DNA of 64,000 bases from Anaerococcus vaginalis ATCC 51170 (GCF_000163295.1 NZ_GG700527.1:568105-632104); one strand, 5' to 3'; numbered from the stretch's first letter, positions 28,615 to 36,679 are shown. The notes: a model not told the origin generated them from the letters alone. Numbers and translations: made by a program.

Positions 28615-29964
28615 GTGGATTTAAGAGATTTTAGAAAGTGGTTATTGGAAAAAAAACTTCAAGAAGATGAATTATTTATAGAGTCGATAAATTGTTATAA
28701 TACAAAAGCATACAGAGCAAGCTATCTTTTTTCATATTTAGCTTTTCTTAGAAAGATAACTAATGATGTATTAAAATATAATGGAATTCCTGAAAAGTAT
28801 TGTCCATTTATTTCTGATGAAACCGAAAGAGAGAAAAAATGGATAAAAGAAATAGAACACTTGAATAATGATAATAAATGGGAAGATAAAATATTCGAAT
28901 TGATGGAAACTGGAAGTGAAAGGAACATATTTAAAATTCAAGATAATAATAGAACCATATTACAAGATATGAAACATTTGAGAAACTCTGCTGCTCATAA
29001 TAAGAATCGTAATATTTATGAAAATACAATTTTATCACTTTGGGATAATATTGTATATCTAAACGAATTGTATGTAGTTGGCGGGTCTCTAGAATTGTGG
29101 ATTAGAAAATTAGATGAGATAAGTAAATATAGTAATTTATTAAAATCGGATATAACAAAACTATCTAATGAGTTATATAATGATTATTTTTTATTTCCTA
29201 ATGGTTTAAAAAAGAAGGCATTCAAGGATATATCAGATAGAATGATAAAATTATTTACACCTGACTTATCTAATATTTTTAATAAAGATCAATATTCGGA
29301 TGAAGTGTTAATATTGATTTTTGAAAAAATATTTTCAATAAACAATGCCGATGAATATAAATGGGTTGTTCCTAAATTAGAGGTTTGTTTAACTGTTTGC
29401 TTAAAAGAATATAGAATTAATTGTGAAGAAATTGATTATTTGGATGCGTTTAAAGATTTAGGAAATATTGAGATTTTTGATGATAAATCAGAACAAGTTA
29501 TAATCGGATTTTATAACAAAATTTATAATAAGTTTAAAAAATCTAAAAATAATATCATAAATTATTTTGTTAGAACAATACATAGAAATAGAGAACTTGA
29601 ATTCAAAGAATTAATAATTGATGATTATAATTTATTGAAGGATGAGACTTTAATTTCAATAATGTTACTTAAAATAAAAAAAATATATACTTATAGAAAT
29701 TCAATTAATATAATAGTAAGCACCAGTACTTTTGATTACGTCTGTTTTTCAGGCTACTTATCTATTATTTCATTACTGTTTAGGATATATTCATCCATGA
29801 GTAATGAGGATTTTGAAAGTCTGGATGAGAAATTGAAAAATGGCTTGGATGATTTTATCGGTAGATGTGAATTATTGTTAGAAACTAATTATAGTGATTC
29901 AGAAAATGGAATGCTCTCAATGAAAAAGGATATTGAGGAGTTAAAAAATAGTATAATAAAATAA
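28615..29964 (+). CDS. Hypothetical protein with a candidate HEPN motif
   Basis: 449 residues, starting GTG behind a strong AGGAGG (28601-28606). I do not recognise a named family. Residues 123-128 read RNSAAH, an Rx4H motif as in HEPN ribonucleases and HEPN-like proteins, inside a helical N-terminal domain (about 1-150). The remaining 300 residues are helical, Lys/Asp/Asn-rich and unnamed. Directly upstream are relics of a type I restriction locus and an unexplained short frame ending at 28599 (GLFDIIERIF). A hairpin terminator follows, so it is a one-gene unit. A role in defence is plausible but inferred only from the motif and the setting. Confidence 0.7.
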   Translation: MDLRDFRKWLLEKKLQEDELFIESINCYNTKAYRASYLFSYLAFLRKITNDVLKYNGIPEKYCPFISDETEREKKWIKEIEHLNNDNKWEDKIFELMETGSERNIFKIQDNNRTILQDMKHLRNSAAHNKNRNIYENTILSLWDNIVYLNELYVVGGSLELWIRKLDEISKYSNLLKSDITKLSNELYNDYFLFPNGLKKKAFKDISDRMIKLFTPDLSNIFNKDQYSDEVLILIFEKIFSINNADEYKWVVPKLEVCLTVCLKEYRINCEEIDYLDAFKDLGNIEIFDDKSEQVIIGFYNKIYNKFKKSKNNIINYFVRTIHRNRELEFKELIIDDYNLLKDETLISIMLLKIKKIYTYRNSINIIVSTSTFDYVCFSGYLSIISLLFRIYSSMSNEDFESLDEKLKNGLDDFIGRCELLLETNYSDSENGMLSMKKDIEELKNSIIK

Positions 29965-29973
29965 ATTATTAGA

Positions 29974-29999
29974 GCATCTACTTGAGTAGATGCCTTTTT
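29974..29999 (+). terminator. Intrinsic terminator behind the HEPN-type gene
   Basis: GCATCTAC (29974-29981), loop TTGA, GTAGATGC (29986-29993), then CTTTTTA. A perfect 8-bp stem. Confidence 0.85.
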
Positions 30000-30022
30000 A
30001 ATGTTGATTTTTAAGGAGCAAT

Positions 30023-30166
30023 ATGGACATAATTAAAAAAATAATTGGAACAATTAAATCAAGGGATAAGCCAAATGATAATATATCTGATAATAGGCAT
30101 AGATATATTACAGGCATATTATCTATGCTAATAGTGATATTGCTTAACAAACTTTCGCATATTTAA
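30023..30166 (+). CDS. Small hypothetical membrane protein
   Basis: A 47-codon frame with ATG behind AAGGAG. The first 27 residues are charged (MDIIKKIIGTIKSRDKPNDN), and the rest holds one hydrophobic segment (YITGILSMLIVILLNKL). It could be a membrane peptide or a toxin-like small protein. It lies between a terminator and the operator repeats of the next gene. Its reality rests only on the ribosome binding site and the composition. Confidence 0.4.
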   Translation: MDIIKKIIGTIKSRDKPNDNISDNRHRYITGILSMLIVILLNKLSHI

Positions 30167-30171
30167 TTTTA

Positions 30172-30265
30172 CGTCTAAAATAAGATTAAATAATATATTA
30201 GACTATAATTATTATTGATTTACTAATTAATCTCGTCTATAATAAGATTAAACAGTAAAATAGAC
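30172..30265 (+). promoter_or_regulatory. Two direct copies of a 32-bp palindromic element upstream of the DUF4143 ATPase
   Basis: Copy 1 is 30172-30203 and copy 2 is 30234-30265; 27 of 32 positions agree. Each begins CGTCTA and ends TAGAC, so each is an interrupted inverted repeat around a shared core AATAAGATTAAA. The copies start 62 bases apart. Copy 2 touches the ribosome binding site GGAGG (30266-30270), so binding there, or folding of the RNA, could control translation as well as transcription. Confidence 0.6.
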
Positions 30266-30275
30266 GGAGGAACGC

Positions 30276-31496
30276 ATGTATTTAAAAAGAGCAATTGAAG
30301 ATAAATTAAAAGAGACTATTAAACACTATCCAGTAATCTTAGTTACTGGGCCAAGACAGGTTGGAAAGACAACTCTATTAAAGGAGATATCTAAAGATAC
30401 TCATAAATATATAACTATGGATGATTTGATGCAAAGAAAATTGTTAGATGAAGATTCAAACTTATTTTTTAAAAACAATTCTAGTGCTTTATTATTAGAC
30501 GAAATTCAATATGTTCCTGACGCGTTTCAAGCAATAAAGCTTAAAGTGGATGATCATGGAAAGCAGGGATACTATTTATTAACAGGTTCGCAATCTTTTT
30601 CTTTGATGGAGCATGTGTCTGAAAGTTTGGCGGGGAGAATAGCAATTTTCCAATTGCAAGGTTTATCTTTAAGAGAAATCTTTAAGGCTGAGTTTAATAA
30701 GTGTTTTATTCCTAATGAAGAATATTTTTCAGAGAGAGAAAAATCTTTAAGTGTATGTGAAGATATTTGGTCATATATTCACAGAGGATATATGCCTAAA
30801 TTAAACATCAATGAGGATATAGATTGGAATATTTACTATCAATCATATGTGCAAACCTATATCGAAAGAGATGTAAGGCAGATTACTAAAGTAGGTGACG
30901 AGAAAACTTTTATGGATTTTATGATTTCAATAGCATCTCGTTCGGGTGAATTATTAAACTATAATGCCATAGCTAAAGACATAGGGGTAAGTTTGGATAC
31001 AGTAAAAAGATGGACTTCAATACTAGAAACGTCTGGTATTATTTATTTACTTTATCCATACTCTAATAATCATTTGAAAAGGGCCATAAAAACTCCAAAG
31101 GTATATTTTATGGATACAGGGTTATTATGCTATTTAACTAGGTGGTTAACCAAAGAAACTCTTCAATTCGGTGCGGCTGCAGGCAATGTATTTGAAACTT
31201 TCGTAATATCTGAAATAATTAAAAGTTATTATAATGCCGGAATATCTAAACCAAGCTTATATTTTTATAGAGATAGAGATCAGAAAGAAATAGACTTAAT
31301 TATTGAGCATGGAAAAGACTTGTACCCTATAGAGATTAAAATGACTGGAAAGCCTGAAGCGAAAATGGCAAAGAATTTTTCTATATTAAAAAATTTATCG
31401 AATATGAATGTTAAGGCAGGAGTAATTCTGTGTCAATATGATAAAAAAATATGGCTAAAAGATGATTTGATTTCAGTACCTATTGAGTATTTATAG
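30276..31496 (+). CDS. AAA ATPase with DUF4143 domain
   Basis: 406 residues of the widespread bacterial AAA_14/DUF4143 family. Walker A is GPRQVGKTT (about residues 25-33) and Walker B is ALLLDEIQY. A winged-helix part (SGELLNYNAIAKDIGVSLDT) follows. The C-terminal DUF4143 domain resembles a PD-(D/E)xK fold, with QKEIDLIIEHGKDLYPIEIK. The function of the family is not firmly known. The ATG has GGAGG six bases upstream, adjoining an operator-like repeat. It stands alone between two terminators within the accessory region. Confidence 0.88.
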   Translation: MYLKRAIEDKLKETIKHYPVILVTGPRQVGKTTLLKEISKDTHKYITMDDLMQRKLLDEDSNLFFKNNSSALLLDEIQYVPDAFQAIKLKVDDHGKQGYYLLTGSQSFSLMEHVSESLAGRIAIFQLQGLSLREIFKAEFNKCFIPNEEYFSEREKSLSVCEDIWSYIHRGYMPKLNINEDIDWNIYYQSYVQTYIERDVRQITKVGDEKTFMDFMISIASRSGELLNYNAIAKDIGVSLDTVKRWTSILETSGIIYLLYPYSNNHLKRAIKTPKVYFMDTGLLCYLTRWLTKETLQFGAAAGNVFETFVISEIIKSYYNAGISKPSLYFYRDRDQKEIDLIIEHGKDLYPIEIKMTGKPEAKMAKNFSILKNLSNMNVKAGVILCQYDKKIWLKDDLISVPIEYL

Positions 31497-31643
31497 TAAA
31501 ATCTTTTAAAAAAATGTATGGGAATTAAAATTGAAACGTTGAATGCTATATTAGTAATAAAATTAATTGAAGGAATAGAGATAAATTGAATTACCATAAT
31601 AGTTGAATTTAAGTAAGGAATAAAAATAGAAGTAAAATAAATT

Positions 31644-31675
31644 AAAGACTCTACATATAAGTAGGGTCTTTTTTT
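31644..31675 (+). terminator. Intrinsic terminator
   Basis: AAAGACTCTAC (31644-31654), loop ATATAA, GTAGGGTCTTT, and a T-run of seven or more. One internal T-G mismatch or wobble in the stem. It ends the ATPase unit about 150 bases behind its stop codon. Confidence 0.75.
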
Positions 31676-31747
31676 GTGTATAATAAAGTTAATAATTTTG
31701 TTTATGATGATGTGGGTTTAGATTATGGAGCAAAATATGATTACTTT

Positions 31748-31846
31748 GACATGTTTTCGAATACGACATCAACGTAAAAAAGTCCCATGATATGTTTGCC
31801 AATACGAGGAAAATATAAAAAAATCAATGATATGTTTACCAAAACG
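31748..31846 (+). repeat. Three tandem imperfect copies of an rlmD-like segment encoding DMFxxT
   Basis: Units at 31748-31765, 31789-31806 and 31829-31846 follow the pattern GAYATGTTTnCnAAnACG, with starts 41 and 40 bases apart. They encode DMFSNT, DMFANT and DMFTKT. Intact RlmD has DMFSET directly before HVE at its C-terminus (27724-27749). Behind the third unit comes the HVE part (31884-31919). The whole stretch looks like a stack of partial rlmD 3' ends. Confidence 0.6.
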
Positions 31847-31883
31847 TAAAAATGGACTTTTTACTCATAGTGTTGACTCGAGG

Positions 31884-31919
31884 CATGTGGAGATGATAGT
31901 ATTGATGTCCAAAAAGTAA
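31884..31919 (+). repeat. Decayed rlmD-type 3' end, copy 2
   Basis: The frame reads HVEMIVLMSKK and a stop codon, close to the HVEMVALIARD-stop of intact rlmD. It separates the DUF4143 ATPase block from the GNAT/Nudix/Abi block. Confidence 0.65.
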
Positions 31920-31964
31920 GAATTTGAATTTATAATATAATAGGAGTTTATCTGGAGGTTATGA

Positions 31965-32384
31965 ATGGATTACAAGGAAATATACGCTTCACAAATTGAT
32001 ATTTTGTGGGAACTTCAAAAGCAATATAAAGCAGAAATAGGAGAGGATATACCGAATGATATATCCAAGAAACGTCTGAAAGATGCAATCAGCAAAGGGG
32101 AAATATTATTTTTCGGAGCATGGGAAGGTGATGCATTGGTAGGCTGCTGTTCAATAACAGTTGGTTTTTCAACTTTTGACTATATGCCAAGTGGAATATT
32201 TGAAGATTTTTTCATATGTCCTGACTTTCGTCATAAAGGAATAGCACGTCAGCTAGTCCAATTTGCATATAGGTCAAGTGCTATAAGTTCAATGACTGTT
32301 GCTTGTGCACAATGCGATATAAAAATGTATAAATCACTTGGATTTTCAATTCAGCTTGGAAACCTGTTTGCATTTGAACCATAA
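31965..32384 (+). CDS. GNAT family N-acetyltransferase
   Basis: 139 residues with the acetyl-CoA binding motif A stretch FICPDFRHKGIARQLVQFAY and the C-terminal YKSLGFS. The substrate is unknown. The ATG follows a GGAGG (31951-31957 region) and TATAAT-like sequence upstream. The third position of codons is less AT-biased than in the core genes. It is 38 bases upstream of the Nudix gene and is likely co-transcribed with it; such acetyltransferase-Nudix pairs are common on mobile DNA and may modify small toxic molecules or drugs. Confidence 0.85.
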   Translation: MDYKEIYASQIDILWELQKQYKAEIGEDIPNDISKKRLKDAISKGEILFFGAWEGDALVGCCSITVGFSTFDYMPSGIFEDFFICPDFRHKGIARQLVQFAYRSSAISSMTVACAQCDIKMYKSLGFSIQLGNLFAFEP

Positions 32385-32422
32385 GTTACAGTCGTTAGAT
32401 AAAAAATATAAAGGAGAAAACT

Positions 32423-32908
32423 ATGGAGCATAATTGCGCTATTATTAATGATAAAAAAGCATTTAGATATAGAGCGGCAGCCATCATAGTCGAAGAGGGC
32501 TCTGTGCTACTTGCAAGAAATGATGAGGACGACTATTACTACTCAGTAGGAGGTGCAGTCCAAATGGGCGAGACATCAGAAGAAGCCGTGAAGAGAGAAG
32601 TATTTGAAGAGACAGGTGTTAATTACAAGGTAGACCACCTTGCCGTCATACACGAGAATTTCTTCATAGGCAGCTCCTGCATAGAAGGAGTAGACTTCCA
32701 TGAGCTTACCATCTACTACATGATGAAGCCTATGGGAAAAAGAAATTTTACGAGTCAAAGTACTACAGAGACAGGTGCTAAAGAGACAATGCATTGGGTG
32801 CCTATAGATGAGCTTGATAAGTGCAAGGCATATCCGACATTTATGAAAGAATATCTTAATTCGGAGCATAGTGGCATAGAGCATATAATTGCAGATGAAA
32901 GATATTAA
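32423..32908 (+). CDS. Nudix hydrolase
   Basis: 161 residues with a complete Nudix box at about 43-66 (GGAVQMGETSEEAVKREVFE followed by ETGV, fitting Gx5Ex7REUxEExGU). It hydrolyses a nucleoside diphosphate linked to another group; the exact substrate cannot be told. Codon use is richer in G and C than the core genes, which supports recent transfer. It follows the GNAT gene, with AAGGAG before the ATG. Confidence 0.88.
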   Translation: MEHNCAIINDKKAFRYRAAAIIVEEGSVLLARNDEDDYYYSVGGAVQMGETSEEAVKREVFEETGVNYKVDHLAVIHENFFIGSSCIEGVDFHELTIYYMMKPMGKRNFTSQSTTETGAKETMHWVPIDELDKCKAYPTFMKEYLNSEHSGIEHIIADERY

Positions 32909-32961
32909 TGAAGCTCACCATTATGGCAAGAGCTTGTCCCATAAATATTATTTCATTAAAA

Positions 32962-32990
32962 TTGACAAATAACCGCCAATGATATATTAT
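32962..32990 (+). promoter_or_regulatory. Promoter of the candidate abiF-type RNA
   Basis: TTGACA (32962-32967) and TATTAT (32985-32990) are 17 bases apart. Transcription would start near 32997-33001, directly at the structured RNA. Confidence 0.65.
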
Positions 32991-33000
32991 TATAATTAAC

Positions 33001-33047
33001 AGTACCCGACACGCCTCTTAACAATGCGGACCAAGTCGGGTTTTTTT
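33001..33047 (+). ncRNA. Candidate abiF-type structured RNA upstream of the Abi_2 gene
   Basis: ACCCGAC (33004-33010) pairs with GTCGGGT (33035-33041) followed by seven T, enclosing a 24-base loop. CGCC and GCGG inside it can pair further. The element has its own promoter and ends with a terminator-like T-run, so it makes a short free RNA. A conserved RNA (abiF motif) lies upstream of Abi_2/AbiF genes in many bacteria. Position, size and shape fit, but I identify it from memory of the motif, not from a covariance search. Confidence 0.6.
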
Positions 33048-33065
33048 ATTATAAGTAGTAATAGC

Positions 33066-33922
33066 GTGAAGAAATCTCATCAAGCTCCCATAGATGTAAA
33101 CGAGCAAATAGAAAATTTAATATCTTTAGATTTACAAATAGAAGATAAAGATTATGCAAAAATTGTGCTTAACAGAGTATCCTATTATAGGATTGTAAAG
33201 GCTTATAGTATAACTTTAAAAGAAAATGGGAAGTACATAGAAGCAACTACTTTTGAAAATATAGTTGATCTATATTTATTTGATATGGAACTTAGACATA
33301 TTCTGTTTTCGTTGATAGAACATATAGAAGTTTATTTAAGAGCTGCAATCACTAATTACTTTTCATTAAAATATGGGAATTTTGGATATAAAGATTTAAG
33401 TAACTATAAGAAAAAGAATTTTCAGAAGAGTACCCTAAAGGAATTACAAAGAAAAATAAAAAGAAATAAGAAATCACCATTTATACATAACTTCGAAAAA
33501 ATTATGAAGGCAGAGAGATTCCATTCTATGCTGCAATAGAGGTAGCAAGTTTTGGCACACTTTCTAAAATGTACAAGAATATGGAGAATGAAAATAAGAA
33601 AGAAATTGCCAAAGAATTCGAGGTTGATTATATTTATTTAGAATCTTGGATTGAGAACTTGTCTTATGTCAGAAATATATGTGCTCATTATGGCAGATTG
33701 TACGGAGCTAAATTAACCAAGACTCCAAAGTTGTATAAAGAATATTTAAACCAAGGAATATCTAATAACACCATTTTCGCTAGTATTATTAATTTGAAGA
33801 TACTGGCTAATCAAGAGTATTATGAGAAATTTTATAGTGACTTATTAGAAATAATTAATAAATATGGATCAGTAGAATTAAAGCACTTAGGATTTATAGA
33901 GAAATGGGAAAGCATTCTTTAA
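33066..33922 (+). pseudogene. Abi_2/AbiD/F family abortive-infection gene, split by a one-base frameshift
   Basis: Two frames (33066-33539 and the frame open before 33569 to 33922) make up one Abi_2 protein. The first ends early at 33539. Adding one A to the six-A tract at 33496-33501 joins them through FEKNYEGREIPFYAAIEV and then ASFGTLSKMYKNM, the conserved centre of the family. The C-terminal part has RNICAH (from 33671), the HEPN Rx4H motif. An upstream ATG at 33024 lies inside the RNA element, so GTG at 33066 (MKKSHQAPID) is the better start, though no clear Shine-Dalgarno is seen. It may be inactive, phase variable, or a read error. Confidence 0.8.
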
Positions 33923-33960
33923 TGATTTCAGAATAAACCAAAAGAATAATTACTGAAAAG

Positions 33961-33983
33961 CAGCTCCAAGTGAGCTGTTTTTT
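33961..33983 (+). terminator. Intrinsic terminator behind the Abi gene
   Basis: CAGCTC (33961-33966), loop CAAGT, GAGCTG (33972-33977), then six T. A short but GC-containing perfect stem. Confidence 0.8.
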
Positions 33984-34038
33984 ACATAATATAGGATGGT
34001 ATAATAAAATCAGCAAAAATAGTAATGGAGGTGATTTT

Positions 34039-35193
34039 TTGACAGGTATGGAAAAAATTATAGATTTAATTAACTTAAAACAAGAAGGTAGTTATTGGGA
34101 TTTTAAGAAAGAATGGTATAAATCTGAAAACAAAGACAAACAAGATTTACTCCATGATATTATTTGTATGTCTAATAATTTGGAAAGTAAGGATGCAATT
34201 ATAATAATTGGAGTCGATGAAGATGACAACTATAACATTAGGGATGTAAGTGAAGATGAAGGAAGAAGAAATACCCAAAACATAGTTGATTTTCTAAAAG
34301 ACAAAAAATTTGCGGGTGGTTTAAGACCAACGGTATATGTAAAAAGCTATCAAATATTAGGTAAAACAATTGATGTAATAGTGATATTGAATGACAATAA
34401 CACACCATATTATTTGACAGATAAGTTTCAGGGAATTAGGGCGAATTATATTTACACGAGAATTCAAGATACTAACACACCTATAGATAGATCAGCAGAT
34501 TTAGATAAAGTTGAATATTTGTGGAAAAAACGATTTGGATTAACTCAAACAGTTTTAGACAGATTTGAGATTTATCTTGAGGATTATGAAAATTGGAATG
34601 ATGGTCCATATGGTGAAATGCAAAAGTACTACAAGTATTTTCCAGAGTTCACTATCGAATATAAGAGTGATAGAGATGAAAGAGATGGGTATGAATATTA
34701 TCTTTTTTCTCAAACAGATTCAAGACCACATTGGTATGATATAAAATTTAAATATCATCAGACATTATTGAAAGAATTAGGTGGGGTTGCTTTAGATGGA
34801 GGTAGGTACTTCACGCCTTGCCCTGAAATAGATGGAATTACATTAGACAAAAACAAAAGCTTTAGTTGGGATTTTTCATATAGATATTTTACGAAAGGAA
34901 CTTTTTTTTACAAATTAAATCAGTTTTTCTTTTATCAAGAATCCTTCAGTGATAAGTTCTCTAGACAGGAATTCTTTGAAGTAGTACTATTATTTGAATC
35001 GGAAGAAGAGCGTATTGAATTTAAAGAATTTGTTAGGAATAATTGGTATAATAGAAAAAAATATTTAAAAAATGTACACATGCCAAATATTCCGAATTTT
35101 CCACAGTACAAAGAGGGGGCATTTGTTGAAGAATATGAAAATGCATTAGTTCTCAATAAAATGTTAGAAGAATTTAGAAATAGTGCAGAATAA
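34039..35193 (+). CDS. AlbA_2 (Schlafen AAA_4-like) domain protein
   Basis: About 384 residues. The N-terminal third has the AlbA_2/Schlafen pattern: EGSYWDFKKEWY, then LLHDIICMSNNLESKDAIII and GVDEDDNY, and later RANYIYTRIQDTNTP. Such domains bind nucleic acid or ATP and occur in regulators and defence proteins. The C-terminal 200 residues are Tyr/Phe/Asp-rich and unrecognised. Start: TTG at 34039 with GGAGGTGA at 34027-34034. An upstream ATG at 33970 overlaps the terminator region and is less likely; the ATG at 34048 is too far from the binding site. It forms a single-gene unit. Confidence 0.8.
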   Translation: MTGMEKIIDLINLKQEGSYWDFKKEWYKSENKDKQDLLHDIICMSNNLESKDAIIIIGVDEDDNYNIRDVSEDEGRRNTQNIVDFLKDKKFAGGLRPTVYVKSYQILGKTIDVIVILNDNNTPYYLTDKFQGIRANYIYTRIQDTNTPIDRSADLDKVEYLWKKRFGLTQTVLDRFEIYLEDYENWNDGPYGEMQKYYKYFPEFTIEYKSDRDERDGYEYYLFSQTDSRPHWYDIKFKYHQTLLKELGGVALDGGRYFTPCPEIDGITLDKNKSFSWDFSYRYFTKGTFFYKLNQFFFYQESFSDKFSRQEFFEVVLLFESEEERIEFKEFVRNNWYNRKKYLKNVHMPNIPNFPQYKEGAFVEEYENALVLNKMLEEFRNSAE

Positions 35194-35201
35194 ATATGTT
35201 C

Positions 35202-35406
35202 CCACATACGAGGCTTTTGAAAAGTTTCAAAATTTATCCATACTGACCACTCAAGGCACGTGGAGACTGTAGCACTTTTGTCTAAACTTGATGTCGATAA
35301 ACATATAAGTGTTAAAATATAGCTGGATTTGACAAGTGCTGAAATTAAAGCAAAATATAAGCAAATCAAAAAGATGTACTGTTTGGATGATAGAAGTACA
35401 GAATGA
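35202..35406 (+). repeat. Decayed rlmD-type 3' end, copy 3 (long)
   Basis: From 35257 one frame reads HVETVALLSKLDVDKHISVK, then I, a stop codon, LDLTSAEIKAKYKQIKK and on to a stop at 35404. This is the long C-terminal end of clostridial-type RlmD relatives. The upstream 50 bases (from CCACATACGAGGCTTTTGAA at 35202) are shared with the copy at 44029-44128. The source gene was therefore not the local rlmD but a diverged homologue. It separates the AlbA_2 gene from the lipoprotein block. Confidence 0.7.
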
Positions 35407-35762
35407 ACAAAAAAATTACTAGCATTTATGATATATGTAGAAGATAAAATCAAGTAATATTGTTTGACGAAGAAATAAATCAACAATTTATTTATTTTGA
35501 AAAAGTGAGTGGATTATTGGAGAAATTTGTTTATTTTGCAATTATCATTATGACAATAATTACAAGAGAGTATACAAAGTCTTTAACTCGACGCGGATGA
35601 ATTTAATGACCTATAACATATTAAGGGTATTGATCGTAGCATTTTTAATTAGATATATTTTTTGTATAGCATAAAAATAATATGTGGTAAAACTATAGTG
35701 ATGGTCTGTTTGATGAAAGTACCATAAAAAGTAATATTTTAATTCCCCAACGGAGGAGGAAA
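35407..35762. other. Gene-free stretch
   Basis: Only short broken frames are seen. No hairpin with T-run, RNA or coding sequence can be supported. It carries the strong ribosome binding site of the next gene at its end (GGAGGAGG). Confidence 0.4.
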
Positions 35763-36614
35763 ATGCAAATGTTTAAGCGTGGCATAGGAATTGTAGCAAT
35801 ATTTATAATGATATTATGTTTAGGGGGGTGCAGAATGAGTGCGAATTACACAAACAATACGGAAACAAAGGACCAGAATGTGGTTTTAACCGACCAGCAG
35901 AAAGAGATATTAACAAAGGAAGAACTTCCGCTTGATTACAGCCAACTTACCGGCAAACAAAAGATTTATCTTAGTATGGCGGACTATATGCTGACATATG
36001 TAAATGAGAAATATGCGCCGTATGGAGTGCATTTTACATATATTGCCTATCATCATCCGGAACTGCTGGATAAGGAAGCGCGCATATTGATTGTTCCCGA
36101 CGGATATGACCCGGAAATTGATACGGTTGAAGTGTCGAAAAAGGATGGAAATTATGAGGACGACTATTTGGATTTTGCAGTACGAATTGAATTTGAAAAG
36201 TTGCTTAATAAACATTTTGCGGAGTTTTTGCCGGAAGAACAGTTTCGTGTGTATGTATCGAGTCTTGATGTTGGAGATGTGAAGACGGAAGAACTTACAA
36301 AATTGAATGAAGATTTTTTAATGCAGCACACTATTTCAAGGATAGGGGCTTACATCCTTATCTCGGATGAGATTTGTAAAACGGATGATGAACTGATGAA
36401 ATTTACGACAGAGTTTTTTACGTGGATGAAAGAAAATAAGTTTTATGGCGGTCCGTGGGTGGAAGTGTGTAGAAACGAAAGATTTACATCTTCTGAACAT
36501 AAGGATTTTTCGGAGGTAAGGGAAGGAAGAATAGCATTTGCGCTTGGAACTGTTCGCAAAGGTCAAGAATTTGATATTGAAATACGTGGCAGTGTTGAGC
36601 AAGGAGGAAAATAA
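35763..36614 (+). CDS. Putative lipoprotein of unknown function
   Basis: 283 residues. The N-terminus has basic residues, a hydrophobic segment (IVAIFIMILCLGGC) and a lipobox LGGC with the lipid-bearing Cys at 23, so it is anchored outside the membrane. The mature part is acidic, without a family I know. Codons are richer in G and C than in the core genes, showing foreign origin. A double GGAGG precedes the ATG. The downstream partner is reduced to a 20-codon stub, so the locus is a truncated import. Confidence 0.75.
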   Translation: MQMFKRGIGIVAIFIMILCLGGCRMSANYTNNTETKDQNVVLTDQQKEILTKEELPLDYSQLTGKQKIYLSMADYMLTYVNEKYAPYGVHFTYIAYHHPELLDKEARILIVPDGYDPEIDTVEVSKKDGNYEDDYLDFAVRIEFEKLLNKHFAEFLPEEQFRVYVSSLDVGDVKTEELTKLNEDFLMQHTISRIGAYILISDEICKTDDELMKFTTEFFTWMKENKFYGGPWVEVCRNERFTSSEHKDFSEVREGRIAFALGTVRKGQEFDIEIRGSVEQGGK

Positions 36615-36616
36615 CA

Positions 36617-36679
36617 ATGAATGGTAACGTATTAACAGATGAAGAATTGATGCTGTTAGAGCAAAATAGAAAGCTATAA
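36617..36679 (+). pseudogene. Truncated start of a gene behind the lipoprotein
   Basis: ATG behind AAGGAGG with 20 codons (MNGNVLTDEELMLLEQNRKL) before a stop. The strong binding site and coupling to the lipoprotein gene suggest the first codons of a longer partner whose remainder was lost. No family can be assigned. Confidence 0.45.

Noticed and set aside
31748..31846. CRISPR array
   Set aside because: Only three imperfect 18-base units with 22-23-base gaps, in which the units code for a known RlmD motif; no cas genes in the window.
33024..33065. ATG at 33024 as start of the Abi gene
   Set aside because: It lies inside the candidate RNA hairpin and would add residues not seen in the family; the GTG at 33066 is a better start.
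34935..35486. 183-codon - strand frame over the AlbA_2 gene end and the rlmD scar
   Set aside because: It spans a supported + strand gene and a non-coding scar, with no binding site or recognisable protein.
35580..35610. CTCGACGCGG as a further rlmD-end scar
   Set aside because: Only a few bases match and no HVE-type frame with a stop follows.
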